From: Cepaea nemoralis
Lineage: Eukaryota > Mollusca > Gastropoda > Stylommatophora > Helicidae
NCBI GenBank assembly: GCA_014155875.1
Contig: JACEFZ010002112.1
Coordinates: 40,001-104,000, forward strand
Length of the DNA stretch: 64,000 nucleotides
Direction of reading: 5' to 3'
Shown here: positions 10,746 through 23,720 of the stretch, in pieces
How the letters are laid out: every line of letters begins with the position of its first letter
How positions within the stretch are numbered: the stretch's first letter is position 1
Notes under the pieces: generated by a model
What the model was told of the DNA's origin: nothing
What the model saw: only the letters and a program-made list of their open reading frames with translations
The model's database searches: none
Made by a program: the position numbers and the translations under genes

Positions 10746-12552
10746 ATGTGTAATTATGTAGTTCTATGTACAATATTTATTATTTGCTAGTTACGTTTAC
10801 AAATTGCAATTATATAGTTCTGTACACAATTTATTATATCCTAGATACGCGTAGAATTGTAATATTTGTCTACAGGATCCCTTTAATATCAACTACAGAG
10901 CATCTGGGTTGTAATAGAGACACATTTGGAGAGACTGGTATCTGGAAGAATACAACATTCACGTGGACAATTTTGTTTTCAGAGCCAGGGGGACTTGGAA
11001 GCACTGAAGGTGATGGCAGTAGACGATATTGAACAACTTTTTCTCCTCTTCCAACACTAGGGACTCGTGCCAAGCGCCATAGACACCTGTCTTCACACCA
11101 GCACAGATCCCAGATAGAAAGGCTGGATAAAGTGCAACTAAGCAAAGAAACTCTTGCTCGGCTGCACAAAACTCACCTCATGCCAGGTCATGGGAGACAT
11201 CCTTAATTTACCTACGATGCCCACCAGGTAGGCGGTTGTCCAGTCAGGGCGTATATGAGAGCAGCCAGCGACATAAACCATCTCCTGCACACAAGCGTCA
11301 TGCATGGGCGACAGGGCATGAAGCGCAATCAGCGATCATCAGATCAACCTCTATGTACATGCTTCAAAATATTGCAAATAGCGGTCGCCCTGATGAATCT
11401 GTAGACAGCATTCGACAGTCACGACTCACATCACTTACCTGGATGAACGCATCTGGTAAGCCAAGTTAAAGGGGAATGACGCGCGGAAAAGCTTAACAAC
11501 AATGCACCAATAAAAGCGGAAGAAGCACGGGCAGGGCCGATATCGTCAATGCAGTACGGACCCAACTGGCCGGCAGCTACCAGTCCCAAACGCTAGTTCG
11601 ATTGCACGGTGCGAGAGAGGGAACATTACAACCAACTCCTTCTAGGAACTGTGAGTATAGGAACTTTGAGATGTCTGCTGCATCGGGGACTGAGCACGCA
11701 TGTGAATACATAATGTGCGGGGCTGGCGATCGAGATAACATAACATGACATAAGATAATATGACATAACATAACATGATATGACATAACATAACATAACA
11801 TAACATGACGTAACATAACAGGATATGCCAACCGATGGATGAATTGTTTCTTCTTAAGAGATCTTGACAACAACAGGAAGTGTTTGCCAGTCAGCAGACA
11901 CAGCGTGGAAGTCGTAATAAATCATGCTGGTGTTGAAACCGAGTTGGGTTGAGTTGAAATGAGTCAAGACCCAACTCACATAAAACGGGGGATTCCCATA
12001 TTTGTTACATCATCATCTTAAACAGCCCCCGAAGAGCACCAATACTAAAGCTACCAGCTGCAGTCTAATTATGTTTCCGTCTGACCTTTCATTGGAAAAC
12101 GTTTGGCGGTCAGATCCTCTGGTCACTCCTGCCACTCCATTCTATCCAGGCTATGATGATTTCTCTGTTCTTCCACGCTATGATCCACAAGGATCAACAC
12201 CACATCTGCCTATCTTGCACCAATACACCACACAACGGTCCAGTCCCAACCAATCTGTCCGCCTGCTCGTTTTCCACCACATCAGCATGTCCTGTGGAAG
12301 ACATCCAACAGATGAGCCAAATGTTTGATTTTTAAGTTTAAGCATGTAAGTCTGTACGAGGCACGCCTGTCTTCACCTTTTTCAACTTCCGTGAGTCCGT
12401 TACAATCACAACATGTGTGTGTGGTCTGGCCTGCAGCCAGCAGAAAACCGCTGTGACTGCCTCCATGTCGTCGCGTGGACACATGGACAGTCGTGGATCG
12501 TTCCCTTGTCTTCACAGGTTTTTCTTGATGTAAATACAGTAATATACGATAT
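10746..12552. other. Stretch without recognisable gene
   Basis: Several short frames overlap on both strands without known motifs. AT-rich near-repeats around 10750-10830 (ATTATGTAGTTCTATGTACAA and a diverged second copy about 50 bp on) suggest a small tandem duplication. A pentanucleotide array lies at 11735-11823. I found no gene. Confidence 0.4.
11735..11823. repeat. (ATAAC)n / (ATGAC)n pentanucleotide array
   Basis: About 17 imperfect copies of CATAA with CATGA variants. Confidence 0.85.
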
Positions 12553-12565
12553 TTGAAGTGCATAT

Positions 12566-12606
<41 letters not shown>

Positions 12607-12778
12607 GTGTATGCTTTTAAAGTCTGTATGTGCGCGCGTGCTGTGTATAGATGTGTGTGCGGTGTGTGTGTATGTGTGTATGTGTATGTACTGTATATGT
12701 ATTTGTATGTGTTGTGTGTGTATGTGTATGTATGCTGTATATGTGAATTTGTGTTGTGTGTATAAGTATATCTGTGTG
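12553..12778. repeat. (TG)n microsatellite and TG-rich DNA
   Basis: A nearly pure TG run at 12563-12605, then degenerate TGTG/TATG sequence up to the end of the inverted composite element. Confidence 0.9.
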
Positions 12779-15063
12779 TCAGAAGTCGGGGTGCCCCACC
12801 GGTTAGATGAAAGTATTAGTTACTGGCGAGCAACCCCAAATAGTCAGAAACTGACTAGGGACAAAATCTATATGGCTGAACTACAGATTAAGCCCTGAAT
12901 ATCCAACGTACAGCTCCAAGTGGCTCGTTACAAAATTGAAATGAACTGTGCTGAATATTCGCCAAGGAATAGGAAGAGAAGGTTAGCTAGGATAGATTTG
13001 TAAATCTGAATTAAAGTTTAAGGACAACTATCCTAGTACAGGTTTTTCTCCCTGACTGCTCCTTTCCTTTATGTGTAAGTGAACCCCCACCAATGTACAC
13101 ACACACAACACGTATGCACAATTGGAAAAAAAATATAATGACAGAACTATGAGTTACAATACTACAACATTTATTTACTAATCATAAAAATAGACATATG
13201 ATGGTTTGTACGATGATGATGATGAAATCATATAACATATTGTTATTGATGACAAATCTTATATAACTTATGTTACTTGATCTATCTGGATCGGTGGTCC
13301 AGATCCGCACTCTCCAGTAGACTCAAAAAAGAGACAGCTTGCAGGTATTCTGACTCCTGCCAGTCCTAGCTCTACCTAGTCTTCACTCGTTCTTGAGATC
13401 TGTAACATAGGTGCTCCTTGTGAGAGCTTGAAAGAAAATCAAGAATGTGTTATATCTAGTTCTACATCAGCGCAATCCTAATTAAAACATATTCTAGTAA
13501 CACAACATATACAATGACCAGTCTGGCCAAGTTTATCTTCCAGCTCTACTGCGTTCACCATCCTCCTTCTCCCTACTGTCTTTAGTCTGGGACGGGCTTT
13601 TCAATTGTCTCACACGCCTGTACTGATTACATTTCTGCCGCCCCATGTCCATGTCGCTAATACAGAAATTCTGTGTCGTACAGCCGCTCCATCCAAAGTT
13701 GGTTTAGCAGCTCACAGGGTCGGTAATGGTATTATAATAATGCCTGATAATCCGGGCTTACAAGCCGTGACCAGTAGCTGTGCCAGGTTTCCATGCATTA
13801 CCGTGGACGCACGCCCACAATACACTTAGAAAGTTTAGCACCATATACCCTATACCAATTGTGGGTAATGTCTGTACCATTACACCTCTGCGTTCAACAC
13901 AATCATTGGCCAATGTGCCAATGCGCAGACAATAGCATAACACTTCATATTGGTAGGTTTGCATATGACAAATCAATATATCAAACATCCAATACACATA
14001 AACATATTGATTAAACTAGAAATATTATGATACTTTAACATCATAGCCTAATGTACTAGTTAGTTTGTATGTATATGAAATGAGACGTATATACACAAAA
14101 ACAATATGTACGAAGCATATTCCTAGCATCGTATATTCATATGAAATTACACATACATACATCCAACATATCCGTAAACATTATATTACTTCAAGATGGA
14201 CATCTAATGATACTCAACATAATAGCAATAGGCATTATTAATGAGTACTAATATTGTATAGCTACAAAATGAGATATACAACAAGTCTACTTGAAGTGAC
14301 CACACAGACCCGCCATATTTTCTGATCTGCCCGGTTTAATCACCACTTAGTTACTGCTGTTGTAAGAATTAAATAAATAGTCAGTTGACTATATTCTGTA
14401 CAACAAATGCACACACCAAAAGGCAACTATGATAGTGTACAAAGAAATGACAAGCATCTACCAAGACACCTAAAAGTATACCCTGACAAGATCTGTCTCA
14501 CATAAGGCAGCACTAAAAGCAATCCGATATTGAACACAGAACTCAGAAAGAACACTCAAGTAACCTATGACAATGATAGTTCTTGCAATAACCTAGATCA
14601 GATATAGACTGAAAATCACTAACTAAGAAATAACTTTTGTAGTGAAATCTAACATAATAATCATGCATATGACTACAGAACATTGAGATAGTTCCTACCT
14701 GTTCAGAGATTTTTTCGTTTCTAACATGACCAGAGCTAGGGACCCTTATTTAAGCTGAGTCCAGCAGACAGTGTCTGAGACAATATTATCTCTTTGGCAT
14801 TCCCGTCATAAATTCTTCTTATCTCCCCCTGACGGTAATTGCCCTTATCACTGCAACCTGGCCATCACACCTTGCTCCTCTCTGTCTGGTACAAAGTCTA
14901 CAGGCCCAGTGTTAATTGCCTTATCAGATCGGTTTTCACACATTCCTGAGTCTGCCAGTCAGAGTGGACGGGGGTTGTTTACAGCCCTGGGGCTATTATC
15001 TTCCCCTGTGTCAATGTTGTTCACACCTGGGCGATTTCCTACCTCTGCTTATCAGGTGTCATG
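12779..15063 (-). mobile_element. Copy A of a composite dispersed repeat (inverted relative to 24232-28462)
   Basis: Reverse-complemented, this segment aligns end to end with parts of 24232-28462. The shared start is ATGACAC-TGATAAGCAG (A at about 15063, B at 24232), and the shared body runs from A 14720 down to 12782 (B 26757 up to 28415). Examples of shared segments are TATTCAGTCTATATCTG, CATATGCAAACCTACCAATA and GGCGAATATTCAGCACAGTTC. Copy A lacks the ORF1-like coding block of copy B (24790-26450) and the tail at 28416-28462. Between start and body, A has a TATA-like CTTAAATAAGGG (14744-14755, minus) and then GAACAG-GTAGGA, a fair splice-donor-like match. The autonomous parent is not in the window. 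Confidence 0.7.
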
Positions 15064-15270
15064 CCTGGTCGGTTTTAATTACACTGTCCATTTTACTTGC
15101 CATCAGCAAGCTTACATCATGGCTAGAGGCTTTTTGTGAATAATCTTACCTCACGACTAGATAGCCTGTGGAGCAGCGCGATTAATTCATTCTTTCTCAA
15201 TTTGGCCTCTCAAATTTGGAGACCGAGAAAAATATTCTGGGATGTTAAGGCGGCATTTCACGACACTGTG

Positions 15271-15278
<8 letters not shown>

Positions 15279-15349
<71 letters not shown>

Positions 15350-15363
15350 TGTGTGTGTGTGTG

Positions 15364-15405
<42 letters not shown>
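15279..15405. repeat. (AT)n followed by (TG)n microsatellite
   Basis: About 33 AT units, then TG units interrupted by a second short AT run. Confidence 0.96.
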
Positions 15406-15407
<2 letters not shown>

Positions 15408-15479
15408 TGCGTGAGTGTGTGTGTTTGAATGTGTGCGGATACGTCTGTTTACGATGTTTGTGTTTGATTGTATTTTCTA

Positions 15480-15775
15480 GTTGGTATCTGTTTAAGACCC
15501 CGCTAATCACTGGTATCATGAAGGCTAATAGACTACAATGGCTGGGGCATATAGAAAGAATGGAAGATAATAGGGAAATAAAACTCGCTTACACTCAGGA
15601 AATAAATAACCGTAGACCCCGAGGTAGACCACGAAGACGGTGGAGAGATAATACATATACAGACCTACAAGCACTTGGAATCAACGACCGTCAAGAGAAG
15701 GTCCACCAGAGAGACGAATGGAGATGGATTGTATCTGCAGCAAAGAACCTCAATGGCTCGGAACGCTGAAGAAGA
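15480..15775 (+). pseudogene. LINE reverse transcriptase C-terminal fragment
   Basis: An open frame reads IMKANRLQWLGHIERMEDNR, NNRRPRGRPRRRWRDNTYTD and DEWRWIVSAAKNLNG then stop: RLxWxGHxxRM and RPRGRPRxRWxD, the usual end of LINE ORF2 proteins. A short (GAA)n tail follows at about 15767-15780. The 5' part is missing. Confidence 0.75.
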
Positions 15776-15794
15776 AGAAGATAGTTTGGTTTTA

Positions 15795-16478
15795 ACTCCC
15801 GGAATACCAAATTAAATCACACGCGAATTAATGACACCATTACAAAGACAAGAACACACACAGTATCGGGTTGCCTAAAAACCAAAGATAGCAAAATCAT
15901 AACAGAGAAAGATCAGATTGTACATGCGTGGTCAGAGTATGTGAAAAACATTTATAATGATACAAGAGAGGAACAGTATGGTATTCTCAATATAATGAAG
16001 GGCCACACATTTTAAATATGAAAGTTCAGAATGCTCTTAACTCTTAACCATATGAAAACTGGCGAAACCCGGGGTCCAGACAACATCAACAGAAATGATC
16101 AATGCCTTAGAAGAATGTGGACTAGACCAGGTCACCAGATTGTTGTATACAATATATGATGCTGGAGATATATCTCCTGAATTATATAAATCCATATTTA
16201 ATGCAATCCCGACGAAATCAGGAGCCTTGGAATGTGATCAATGTCGAACAATTAGCATAATGAGCCACATCGCGAAGATTTTGCTAAGAATCATCATGCA
16301 CAAAGTTGGGAAGTAAATACAACCCCTATTAGGGGAATGACAATGTGGGTTTATAGAAGGCAGGGGTACAGTAAATGCTTTGTATTTGCTGAGAACATTA
16401 ATTGAACGTTCTATAGAAGTAAACAAAGACCTACATCTTTGCATGATTGACTATACAAAGGCTTTCGATAAAGTTATC
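15795..16478 (+). pseudogene. LINE reverse transcriptase N-terminal fragment
   Basis: Frames with stops and shifts read KTRTHTVSGCLKTKDSKII, TGETRGPDNINREMINALEE, RTISIMSHIAKILLRIIMHK, QCGFIEGRGTVNALYLLRTL and LCMIDYTKAFDKV, i.e. RT motifs 0-2. They resemble the element at 31619-34690 (TISLxxHxxKxLLRIIxxR, QxGFxxGxGTxxAI, IDYTKAFDKV). The fragment ends exactly where the minus-strand LINE begins, consistent with truncation or interruption by that insertion; the rest of its RT is not found beyond that element. Confidence 0.7.
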
Positions 16479-19400
16479 AGTTATCAGTTGGGGTATCTTC
16501 ATTGCACTCAGGACATGTCCATAGGTGCTCAGATCCTCCCCCAGCATATGCATCAGCGTCCGGTGACTAATAGTGCCAGTTCTGTGTTGGTTGACGAGGC
16601 GCTTTGTTTTCCCGATGTACTTCTCACGTCTGGCCGTGCCGATTCTTACTCCCAAGTCTTTCATCCTGGACAGCGATGTGGAATCACTGACGTCAAAGTC
16701 CTCTGTTCTCGCCATATCTTTGAGGACGTTAATAACATCGGCACGATCCATGGGCTGGCCATCTACAGGGGGTGCAGAGCCAGCCAGTTTATCAGCTCGT
16801 TCATTTCCCTCGACTTCCGCATGTCCCGGGACGAAGATGAAGGTGACTTTACGGACAACAGACTTCCACTGTCAGTCCACTGTCTACGTACAGATCCAGC
16901 TTCGACCTTCTGAATCATGCTCATTGAATCACTTAGTACACACACGTTGGTATAATGCTGTGATTCCAGCCATATGAAAGCCTGTGTAACTGCCATCACC
17001 TCCATCGTCATGCTGCTCGTGGTCATAGAGTGGGCACCACTGGATTCTTGAACGGTTCGGCCCGCTGAACGGGCTGTAAATGCCCACGCACTTCTCTGCT
17101 GCTTTACAACAGATCCATCTGTATAGATGAGCACTTCGGGGCTATCTGAGTGTTCATAGATGAGCGCGTTAACCTCTGCATTGACAGCGGCAGGGTTCTG
17201 CTCTCTGCACCGTCTGTCGAGTGTGATAATGCAGGAGAAAGTGCACTTAAAAGCTGGAGGCACCGGCACCCATTCCTTGCCGGGGTTGATACTGGTAAGA
17301 CTGCAGACCTGTCTGACGACATCTTCCGCCCGACCCATCCATGACTTGCCCCTCTTTAGCCTGTCACCCTTTTCTCTGAATATAGCGTCATGCAGAGGGT
17401 GCTGCTCATCTGCACTTATTTTTAAGTATGCACGAGCTCTCCAGATCTTGATCCTGTGTTCCATTGTCGGGAAGTCAAGGAGGTATCTCATTGCTACACA
17501 GCTGGTGTCTCTCGTGCAGCCCAAAATGATGCGCATGGCTTCGTTTTGTACCTTTTCAAGTCTTCCAATCTGTGTAGGGCTGACAGTGAGGATGGCCAGG
17601 GCATACTCGATGCGTGAAAGCACAAGTCCTTGGAACAGAAGTATTAGCAGTCTTTGCTCGATATTGGCAGTCGCCATGACTCTCATTGCTGACAAACCTT
17701 TTCGAGCCTTTCGTTATGACATAATCGACATGATCTCTGAAGGACAGGCTACGATCAAGCCTCACGCCAAGATATGTCATTGACTGGGTTCTACTCAAAA
17801 TGCTCCCATCCATTCTTACTGCCGGCAGGTCTGTTTTCACAATATGGTTGTTTAGGGAGAACCATGTAACCGATGCCTTTGCAGGGTTGACAAGGGCATC
17901 GGCATCAGCACACCATGAGGAAATTCGATCTAGTTCGCCCTGCATATCATTGGCAACCGCCTGTCTATCTCGACCCTGTCGATACACGAGGATGTCGTCA
18001 ACGAATGACAGAGTCCTACCCCTCCCGTCCAACTGTTGTTCAGTGATCGGCACCGTATACACGTTGAATAGTACTGGTGACAGTGGTGAACCCTGCGGCA
18101 ATCCTGGACATATCGTTATCGGCTCAGAAGACCAACTCCCGCATCTTAGCACCACCTTCCTTTGGAGCAGAACTGCAGCTATCCATCGTACAAGGTGAGG
18201 GTGCACTTTCAGTCTGAGGAGGGTTTGCATCAAGTGCTCGAAGGATACTCTATTATATGCGTCCTCTAAGTCTATGGCGGCCGCACATGTCTCTTCTCTG
18301 ACCTGAAATCCTTCGTAAACATCTTGAGCAAAGACCGCCGCATTCAGCCATGACTCTTTGTTGCGTCTGTATCCTCCAAGTGTGGGCGGGAAGCAGCTGA
18401 GTTGTTCCAAGTCACAAGCAAGTCTGTGTGCTACAATTTTCTCCAGTAACTTGCCCGCAGTGTTCTGCATCGTAATGATTCTGTAGCCGCTTATCTTGGA
18501 ATGGTCTTTGTTCGGTTTTGGCAGCGGCAGCAAGTAGCTGTGTAGCCATTCTTCTTTGATCTGACCCCTCTGGATACTGGTGTTGAATTCTCTGGCCAGT
18601 TCTTCCATGTCATCATCTGATATCACCAGTAGGTCACCATATCGGATGCCGTCTGGGCCTGGGGCGGTGTTAGGTGATTTCTTGAGCATCGCACGCATAT
18701 CTCAGCTGTGATTATCCATTCTTCGTCTGTCCCGACCCCCTCGCACAACTGAGAGAGTGTCGTTGTGGTCCTCTGTCTGGCGGGCTCGTCTTTCTGGTCA
18801 GTCTGTTCTATGTAGCGTGCAAGAAGGGCCTTACCTTTATCCGCATCCGACTTTTTCCATGTGAGGTCTGTGCCTTGAAAGTCTGGAATACCCCTACGTT
18901 GTGCAGCACCGTTCATGCTCTTATGGAGGCGCCAGAACTGTCGTAAGAGATCGCTCGGAGCACACCTTCCTGCAGAACTCGTCCCATTTTCTCGGCCTTG
19001 GCCTGTTTGGCGCAGGATTTGAATAAAGTCGTCGTCCTATCGACCTCAGTCTTCAGGTTTCGCCAACTCAACCTGTGGCATGTTAGCCTTTCTGGCCTTT
19101 TGCCAGGCTTTGACAGCCTGCCTCTTTCCCAGCCATGCCTTCTCGACCTCTCCATTCCACCATGGTGGCTGCAATCATCTTTCTTGTCTCCTGCGGGAGG
19201 AAGTTAGTTTTCTTCTTCTGATCTTGCTTATGGCGTCTTGACCAGTGTTGTCGTATGGGAAGGCATTTGTCTTGTTTCTTTGACTCATGGCCCCATCTTT
19301 CTTGATCAGGATGACACAAGGGTAGTGGTCACTTTCGTGGTATCCCAGTGTACCCCACCGGCACCTTGGTACAATGGTGGGCGACACCAGAGCCAAGTCA

Positions 19401-19585
19401 ATGGTGCTGTCAGAGTCACCTGGTCGAGTGGCTATTATAGTGACCTTCCCATCATTCAGACAGATTAGGGCAGCAGATGTGAGGGCGTCCTCCAGAACTT
19501 CTCCCTGTCTATTGGTGATGCAATTCCCCCATTGACTGCCTCTGGCATTGAAGTCCACACAGTAGATAATATGCTTCTCATAATG
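16479..19585 (-). mobile_element. RT/RNase H LINE, 5'-truncated and frameshifted
   Basis: Minus-strand coding order from 19585 downward is as follows. Endonuclease C-terminus (VDFNARGSQWGN, STIDLALVSP, ESDHYPC). Linker. Reverse transcriptase at 18698-17556 (NTAPGPDGIRYGDL, GYRIITMQNTAGKLLEKI, AAAIDLEDAYNRV, LPQGSPLSPVLFNVY and the catalytic box FVDD near 17995). Thumb at 17695-17300, in another frame. RNase H at about 17130-16780 (IYTDGSVVKQ, TMEVMAV, LSDSMSMI). C-terminal domain at 16751-16500 (KRLVNQHRTGTISHRTLMHM). It is closely related to the intact copy at 48415-51365. The 3' end carries two TGATAAC units. Several frameshifts and a truncated endonuclease make it inactive. Confidence 0.85.
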
Positions 19586-19611
19586 ATATCTTGTGATCTA
19601 TTTTTTTTTTA

Positions 19612-20481
19612 ATCTTGTGATCTATTCGCAGACGACTGTACTATATATACTAGTCAAGAAAACCGTAGTGAATTAGAGAATTCTTTACAAAAGGAACTTG
19701 ATAATCTTACTAGATGGAGCAATGAAAACCGCATGCAAATTAACATCGACAAAACCAAATCCATGCTAATAACGACCAGACAAAAACTACAGACACTAGC
19801 CATAACTGGATCACCGCTCGAACTCCGCATGGGCACGTTACCTATAGTTAATGTGACTGAACATAAAACACTAGGGCTTTTAATAGACAGCCATTTGAAC
19901 TGGAGCTCTCATGTTCACGCTCTTACCAAGAAAATAGCAACAAAAAGTTTACCAACTTGCTAAAATTCAGCACTTCCTGGACGAAAGCACACGAAAAATA
20001 TTCTATACATGCTATATCCAATCACATCTCGATTACTGTTCCACAGTTTGGGATGGTTGCCCTAAATCTAATTAAACGACTATGTTCTCTACAAAACCGC
20101 GCTATTCGTCTGGTTTCTGACATAAAGCACTTTGAAAGTAATAATTTGTACAGTCATCTAAGACTTCTACCACTACAAAAGCGCTTCCTTTTCAACAAAG
20201 CCAAATTAGTGAATAAAATTATATCTCAAAATACCCCAGAGTATCTTCTGCCGCTGATTCAATCTAATGCAATGAACAGCAAGCGCCTAAATTTGTTACA
20301 TGTCTCAAAGCCTAGATTGGACCTATACAAAACATGTTTCGCCTATTCTGGTGCTCACTTATGGAATGATCTGCCTCCAGATCTGAAAACTCCAATGAGT
20401 CCCTACACATTTAACCGAAAAACTCTTTCAATACTTAATCCATACCGACTATATGCCACCATAATTCATTTACTGGTATAA
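19612..20481 (+). pseudogene. L2-like LINE reverse transcriptase, C-terminal half
   Basis: It begins inside the RT domain at SCDLFADDCTIYTSQ (catalytic FADD) and continues MQINIDKTKSMLITTRQKL, VTEHKTLGLLIDSHLNWSSH, then after a shift SHLRLLPLQKRFLFNKAKLV and LHVSKPRLDLYKTCFAYSGA. The stop is at 20479-20481. It is collinear with the L2-like ORF at 56259-58451 (NITKTKSMLIGTRQRL, LHVPKPRIDLYKTSLAYSAA), so the two are one family. A duplicated ATCTTGTGATCTATT at about 19587 and 19613 sits at the 5' junction. Interrupted by at least one shift near 19960. Confidence 0.8.
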
Positions 20482-20551
20482 TTGTTCAGTATAATTGTTC
20501 ATTATAATTGTTTAACTATAATTGTTCACTATATATGTGTATGCGTGTGGG

Positions 20552-20610
<59 letters not shown>

Positions 20611-20933
20611 AAGTGGGTGTCAGTGAGAGGGAGAGAGTGAATGCGTATGTGCGCACGTGCATGTGTGTGTGTGGAGAGAGTGATTGAGCGAGAAATGGTG
20701 GGGGAATGTGTCAGTGCATGCATTCGTACGTGTATGTGTGAGAGTGAGTGAGGGAGTGCATGCGTTCATGTGCATGCGTTCATGTGTATGTGTGAGAGAG
20801 TGTGATTGAGAGAGTGAGTGTGTGTGTGTGAAGGATTGTGTGTTAGAGAGTGAGACAGTGGGAGAGTTGATGTGTTAGTGTGTGTGTGTGTGTGAGCGCG
20901 CGCATGCGTGTTAGTGTGTGTATATGAAAGAAT

Positions 20934-20979
<46 letters not shown>

Positions 20980-21372
20980 GAGCAGATGCATGTCATGTAA
21001 CACGCATGTTATGTAACACGCGAATCCATATGTTTGTGTATTCTCATCTGTCATATTATCAGTTAAATACCATTTGATTTTATCATGCATAATATAAACT
21101 CATGTTCATTACTGTAGTTTGAGTGAGTGAGTCAGTGAGTGTGAATGAGAGACAGAACGAGTGAGCGTGAGAGTGAATGAGTGAGCGGGAGAGTGAATGA
21201 GTGAGCGGGAGAGTGAATGAGTGAACAGGAAAGTGAATGAGTGAGCGGGAGAGTGAATGAGTGAGCGTGAGAGTGAATGAGCGGGAGAGTGAATGCGTGA
21301 GAGAGAATGAATGAGCGGAAGAGTGAATGTGTGAGAGTGAATGTGTATGTGTGTGTGTGTGTGTGTGTGTGA

Positions 21373-21435
<63 letters not shown>

Positions 21436-23462
21436 ATCACTATTTTTACGTCACATACATTTTATGTACACATTTTTCTCCATGTTTAACATTTTTATGA
21501 GGACTGTTCATGACAAGTGTCAGTGTATGTGTGTGAGTAAAGTGTGGGAGTTTGTTCATACTAGTTTCAATACTAACGTGAGACATTTTGTATGTGTCTA
21601 GATGTGAGGAAGTGTGAGTGTATGTGGAGGATGTGTGTGAGTGTGGGGATATGTGTGCGTGGGGGGTGTGTGGGTGGGGGTATGCATTTGGATGGGTTGG
21701 GGTGTGTGGGTTTTGGTGGGTAGTGGTATTTGTGGGTGTTGGTGGGATGTGTGGATGGATGTGTGGGGGTGAAAGTAGGGGTGTTGGAATGGGTGTGGGG
21801 GATGTGTGTATGGGTGGAGGATATGTGTATGGGACGGATGCAGGGGATGTGTGTTTATGTGGGTGGAGATGTGTGGATGGTTTGAGGAAGTATGTGTGGG
21901 AGGCGGGGTTGTGTGGGTAGGGGATTGTGTTGGGTGGATTTGGGATGGAAGGCGGGTGGGAGAAGTGTATGGTGTGTGGGTTTGAGATATGTGTGCGGTG
22001 TGTTAGTGGGGGATGTGTGAATGATGTGTGGGTGGAGGGTATGTTTGTGGTGGTATGGGTGGAGGATAGTGTGTGGTGTGGGGGATGTGTGTGATGGGTG
22101 TGGGGAATGTGCGTATGGGTGGGGTATATGTGTGGGTGAGCAGGGGATTGTGGTGGTTGGGGGAAGTATGTGGGGGAGTGTGGGTGGGAGATGTGTGTGT
22201 GTGGATGGGGAATGTGTGGGTGGGGTGTGTGAGTGGCTTAGGGATGTGTAGGTGGGTGAGGGAGTTGTATGTGTCGGGGTGGGATGTGTGAGTGGGTGGA
22301 GGATGTGTGTGGGGGTAGGGGTATTGTGATCGAGAGATGTTTGGTTGGGAGTGGGTGTGTGGGTGCGTAGTGGAGGATGTATGCGTGAGTGAGTGTGTGT
22401 TGGTGGACGGGTAGGGAATGCGTGTGTGGGTGGGGAGAGGTGTGTGGTGTGTTGGTTGGTGATATTGTGTGGGTGAGGTATGTGTGTGTGGGTGGGGGAT
22501 TTTTGTGGTGTGTGAGTGGGGGTATGTGGGGTGGATGGGTAAGGGTATCTGTGTGGGTGTGGGTGGGAATATTGTGTTGTATCTTGGTGGGGGATATGTG
22601 TGTGGTGTGTAAGTGGGGATGTGTTGGTGAGGGATATGTGTGTGTGTGGTGCGTGGGTTGGGAATAGTGTGTGGTAGGGGGTGTATGTGATGTGCGGGTG
22701 GGGGATTGTGTGGTGGGGGATTAGGTTAAGGCATGTGTGGGTGGGTGGAAGTTGTATGTGTGGGTGGTGGGGTGTGTGTGAGTGGATTGGGGATGTATGG
22801 GTGGTTAGGGAGATGTGTGTGTGGGGGGGGGGGGGGGGTAGGGACATGTCAGTTGGTGGGGATGTGTGTGTATGGTTTGGGGATGTGTGAGTGGAATGTG
22901 CGATGTGTGAGTTGGTGGGGGATTGTGTGTGTGGGTGGGGAATATGTTGTCGATGGAGATGTGGCTGGGGGAAGGGTGGTTTGAGGTGTGGGTGGGGAGA
23001 GGATGTGTGGGGTAGGATGTGGATGGGCGTGGGATGTGTGGGTTGGTGGGGGAATGTTTGTGGGTGGCGAGTGTGTTTTGGTTGGGGGATCAGGTGAGGG
23101 CAGTGTGTGTGGGTGGGGGATGTGCGGGAGGGGGATGGGTCGGTTGGTGGGGTATGTATGTGTCCCTTGGTGTGCGTGTGTGTCGGTAGGTGGGGGTGTG
23201 TATGTGTCCCTTGGTGCGCGTGTGTGTGGGTAGGTGGGGGTGTTGTGTGGGTGGGGTGATGTATGGATAGGTGGGAAATGGGCTTCATAACATGGTAATT
23301 AGCCTTGTTTATGTTTACAACATTCATTTCACAATGTTTATTTTTCTTCCTATGTAAATGTATAATGCTCTTGATGAACGAAAGACGAGTGATTGGAAGG
23401 GCCGAATGTAAGACGGGCCTGCGCGCCCAATTTGTGACCCTAATAAAGTTGATTTGATTTGA
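20482..23462 (+). repeat. Long 3' region of the L2-like LINE, filled with GA and GT minisatellites
   Basis: After the ORF stop come (GA)n at 20550-20612 and 20935-20976, an 18-20 bp array (GAGTGAATGAGTGAGCGG) at 21121-21335, (TG)n and (GA)n at 21340-21434, and a GTGTGGGTGGGGGAT-type minisatellite at about 21600-23280. The last 180 bp are ordinary sequence ending in GACGGGCCTGCGCGCCCAAT, AATAAAG and (TTGATTTGAT)-type tail repeats, which is the LINE 3' end. Very long antisense frames here (His/Pro/Thr-rich, up to 588 codons) are repeat translations. Segment 22241-23462 is duplicated at 30396-31612. Confidence 0.8.
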
Positions 23463-23475
23463 TGTGATTTGATTT

Positions 23476-23577
23476 GATAAAGTAAGCCATGTCGACATGA
23501 TAAAGATGCTTGCAGATCTACAAAATGATAAAGTAAGACATGTCGACATGATAAAGATGTTTGCAGATCTACAAAAT
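23476..23577. repeat. Tandem duplication, 51-bp unit
   Basis: The unit starting GATAAAGTAAG occurs at 23476 and again at 23527, with CATGTCGACATGATAAAGAT inside each copy and very few differences. It lies directly after the L2 tail. Confidence 0.9.
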
Positions 23578-23720
23578 GATGGGAAAGACAACGCCATCAC
23601 ATTATGTAAGTCTGAGTGCACTTTGGAATAAGTGGTCAGTTTTTACCTCACTTACGCATTCATTGGCACCTTGCCGTCTTGTAAGAAGATAGTTTGTGCT
23701 TCAAAAAGGCATAATAACCT

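Noticed and set aside
17160..17783. A 207-codon plus-strand protein
   Set aside because: Antisense shadow of the minus-strand LINE RT and RNase H frames.
21855..23621. A 588-codon His/Pro/Thr-rich minus-strand open frame
   Set aside because: It is the antisense translation of the GT-rich minisatellite, recurs wherever that repeat was copied (30891-31478), and lacks any non-repeat domain.
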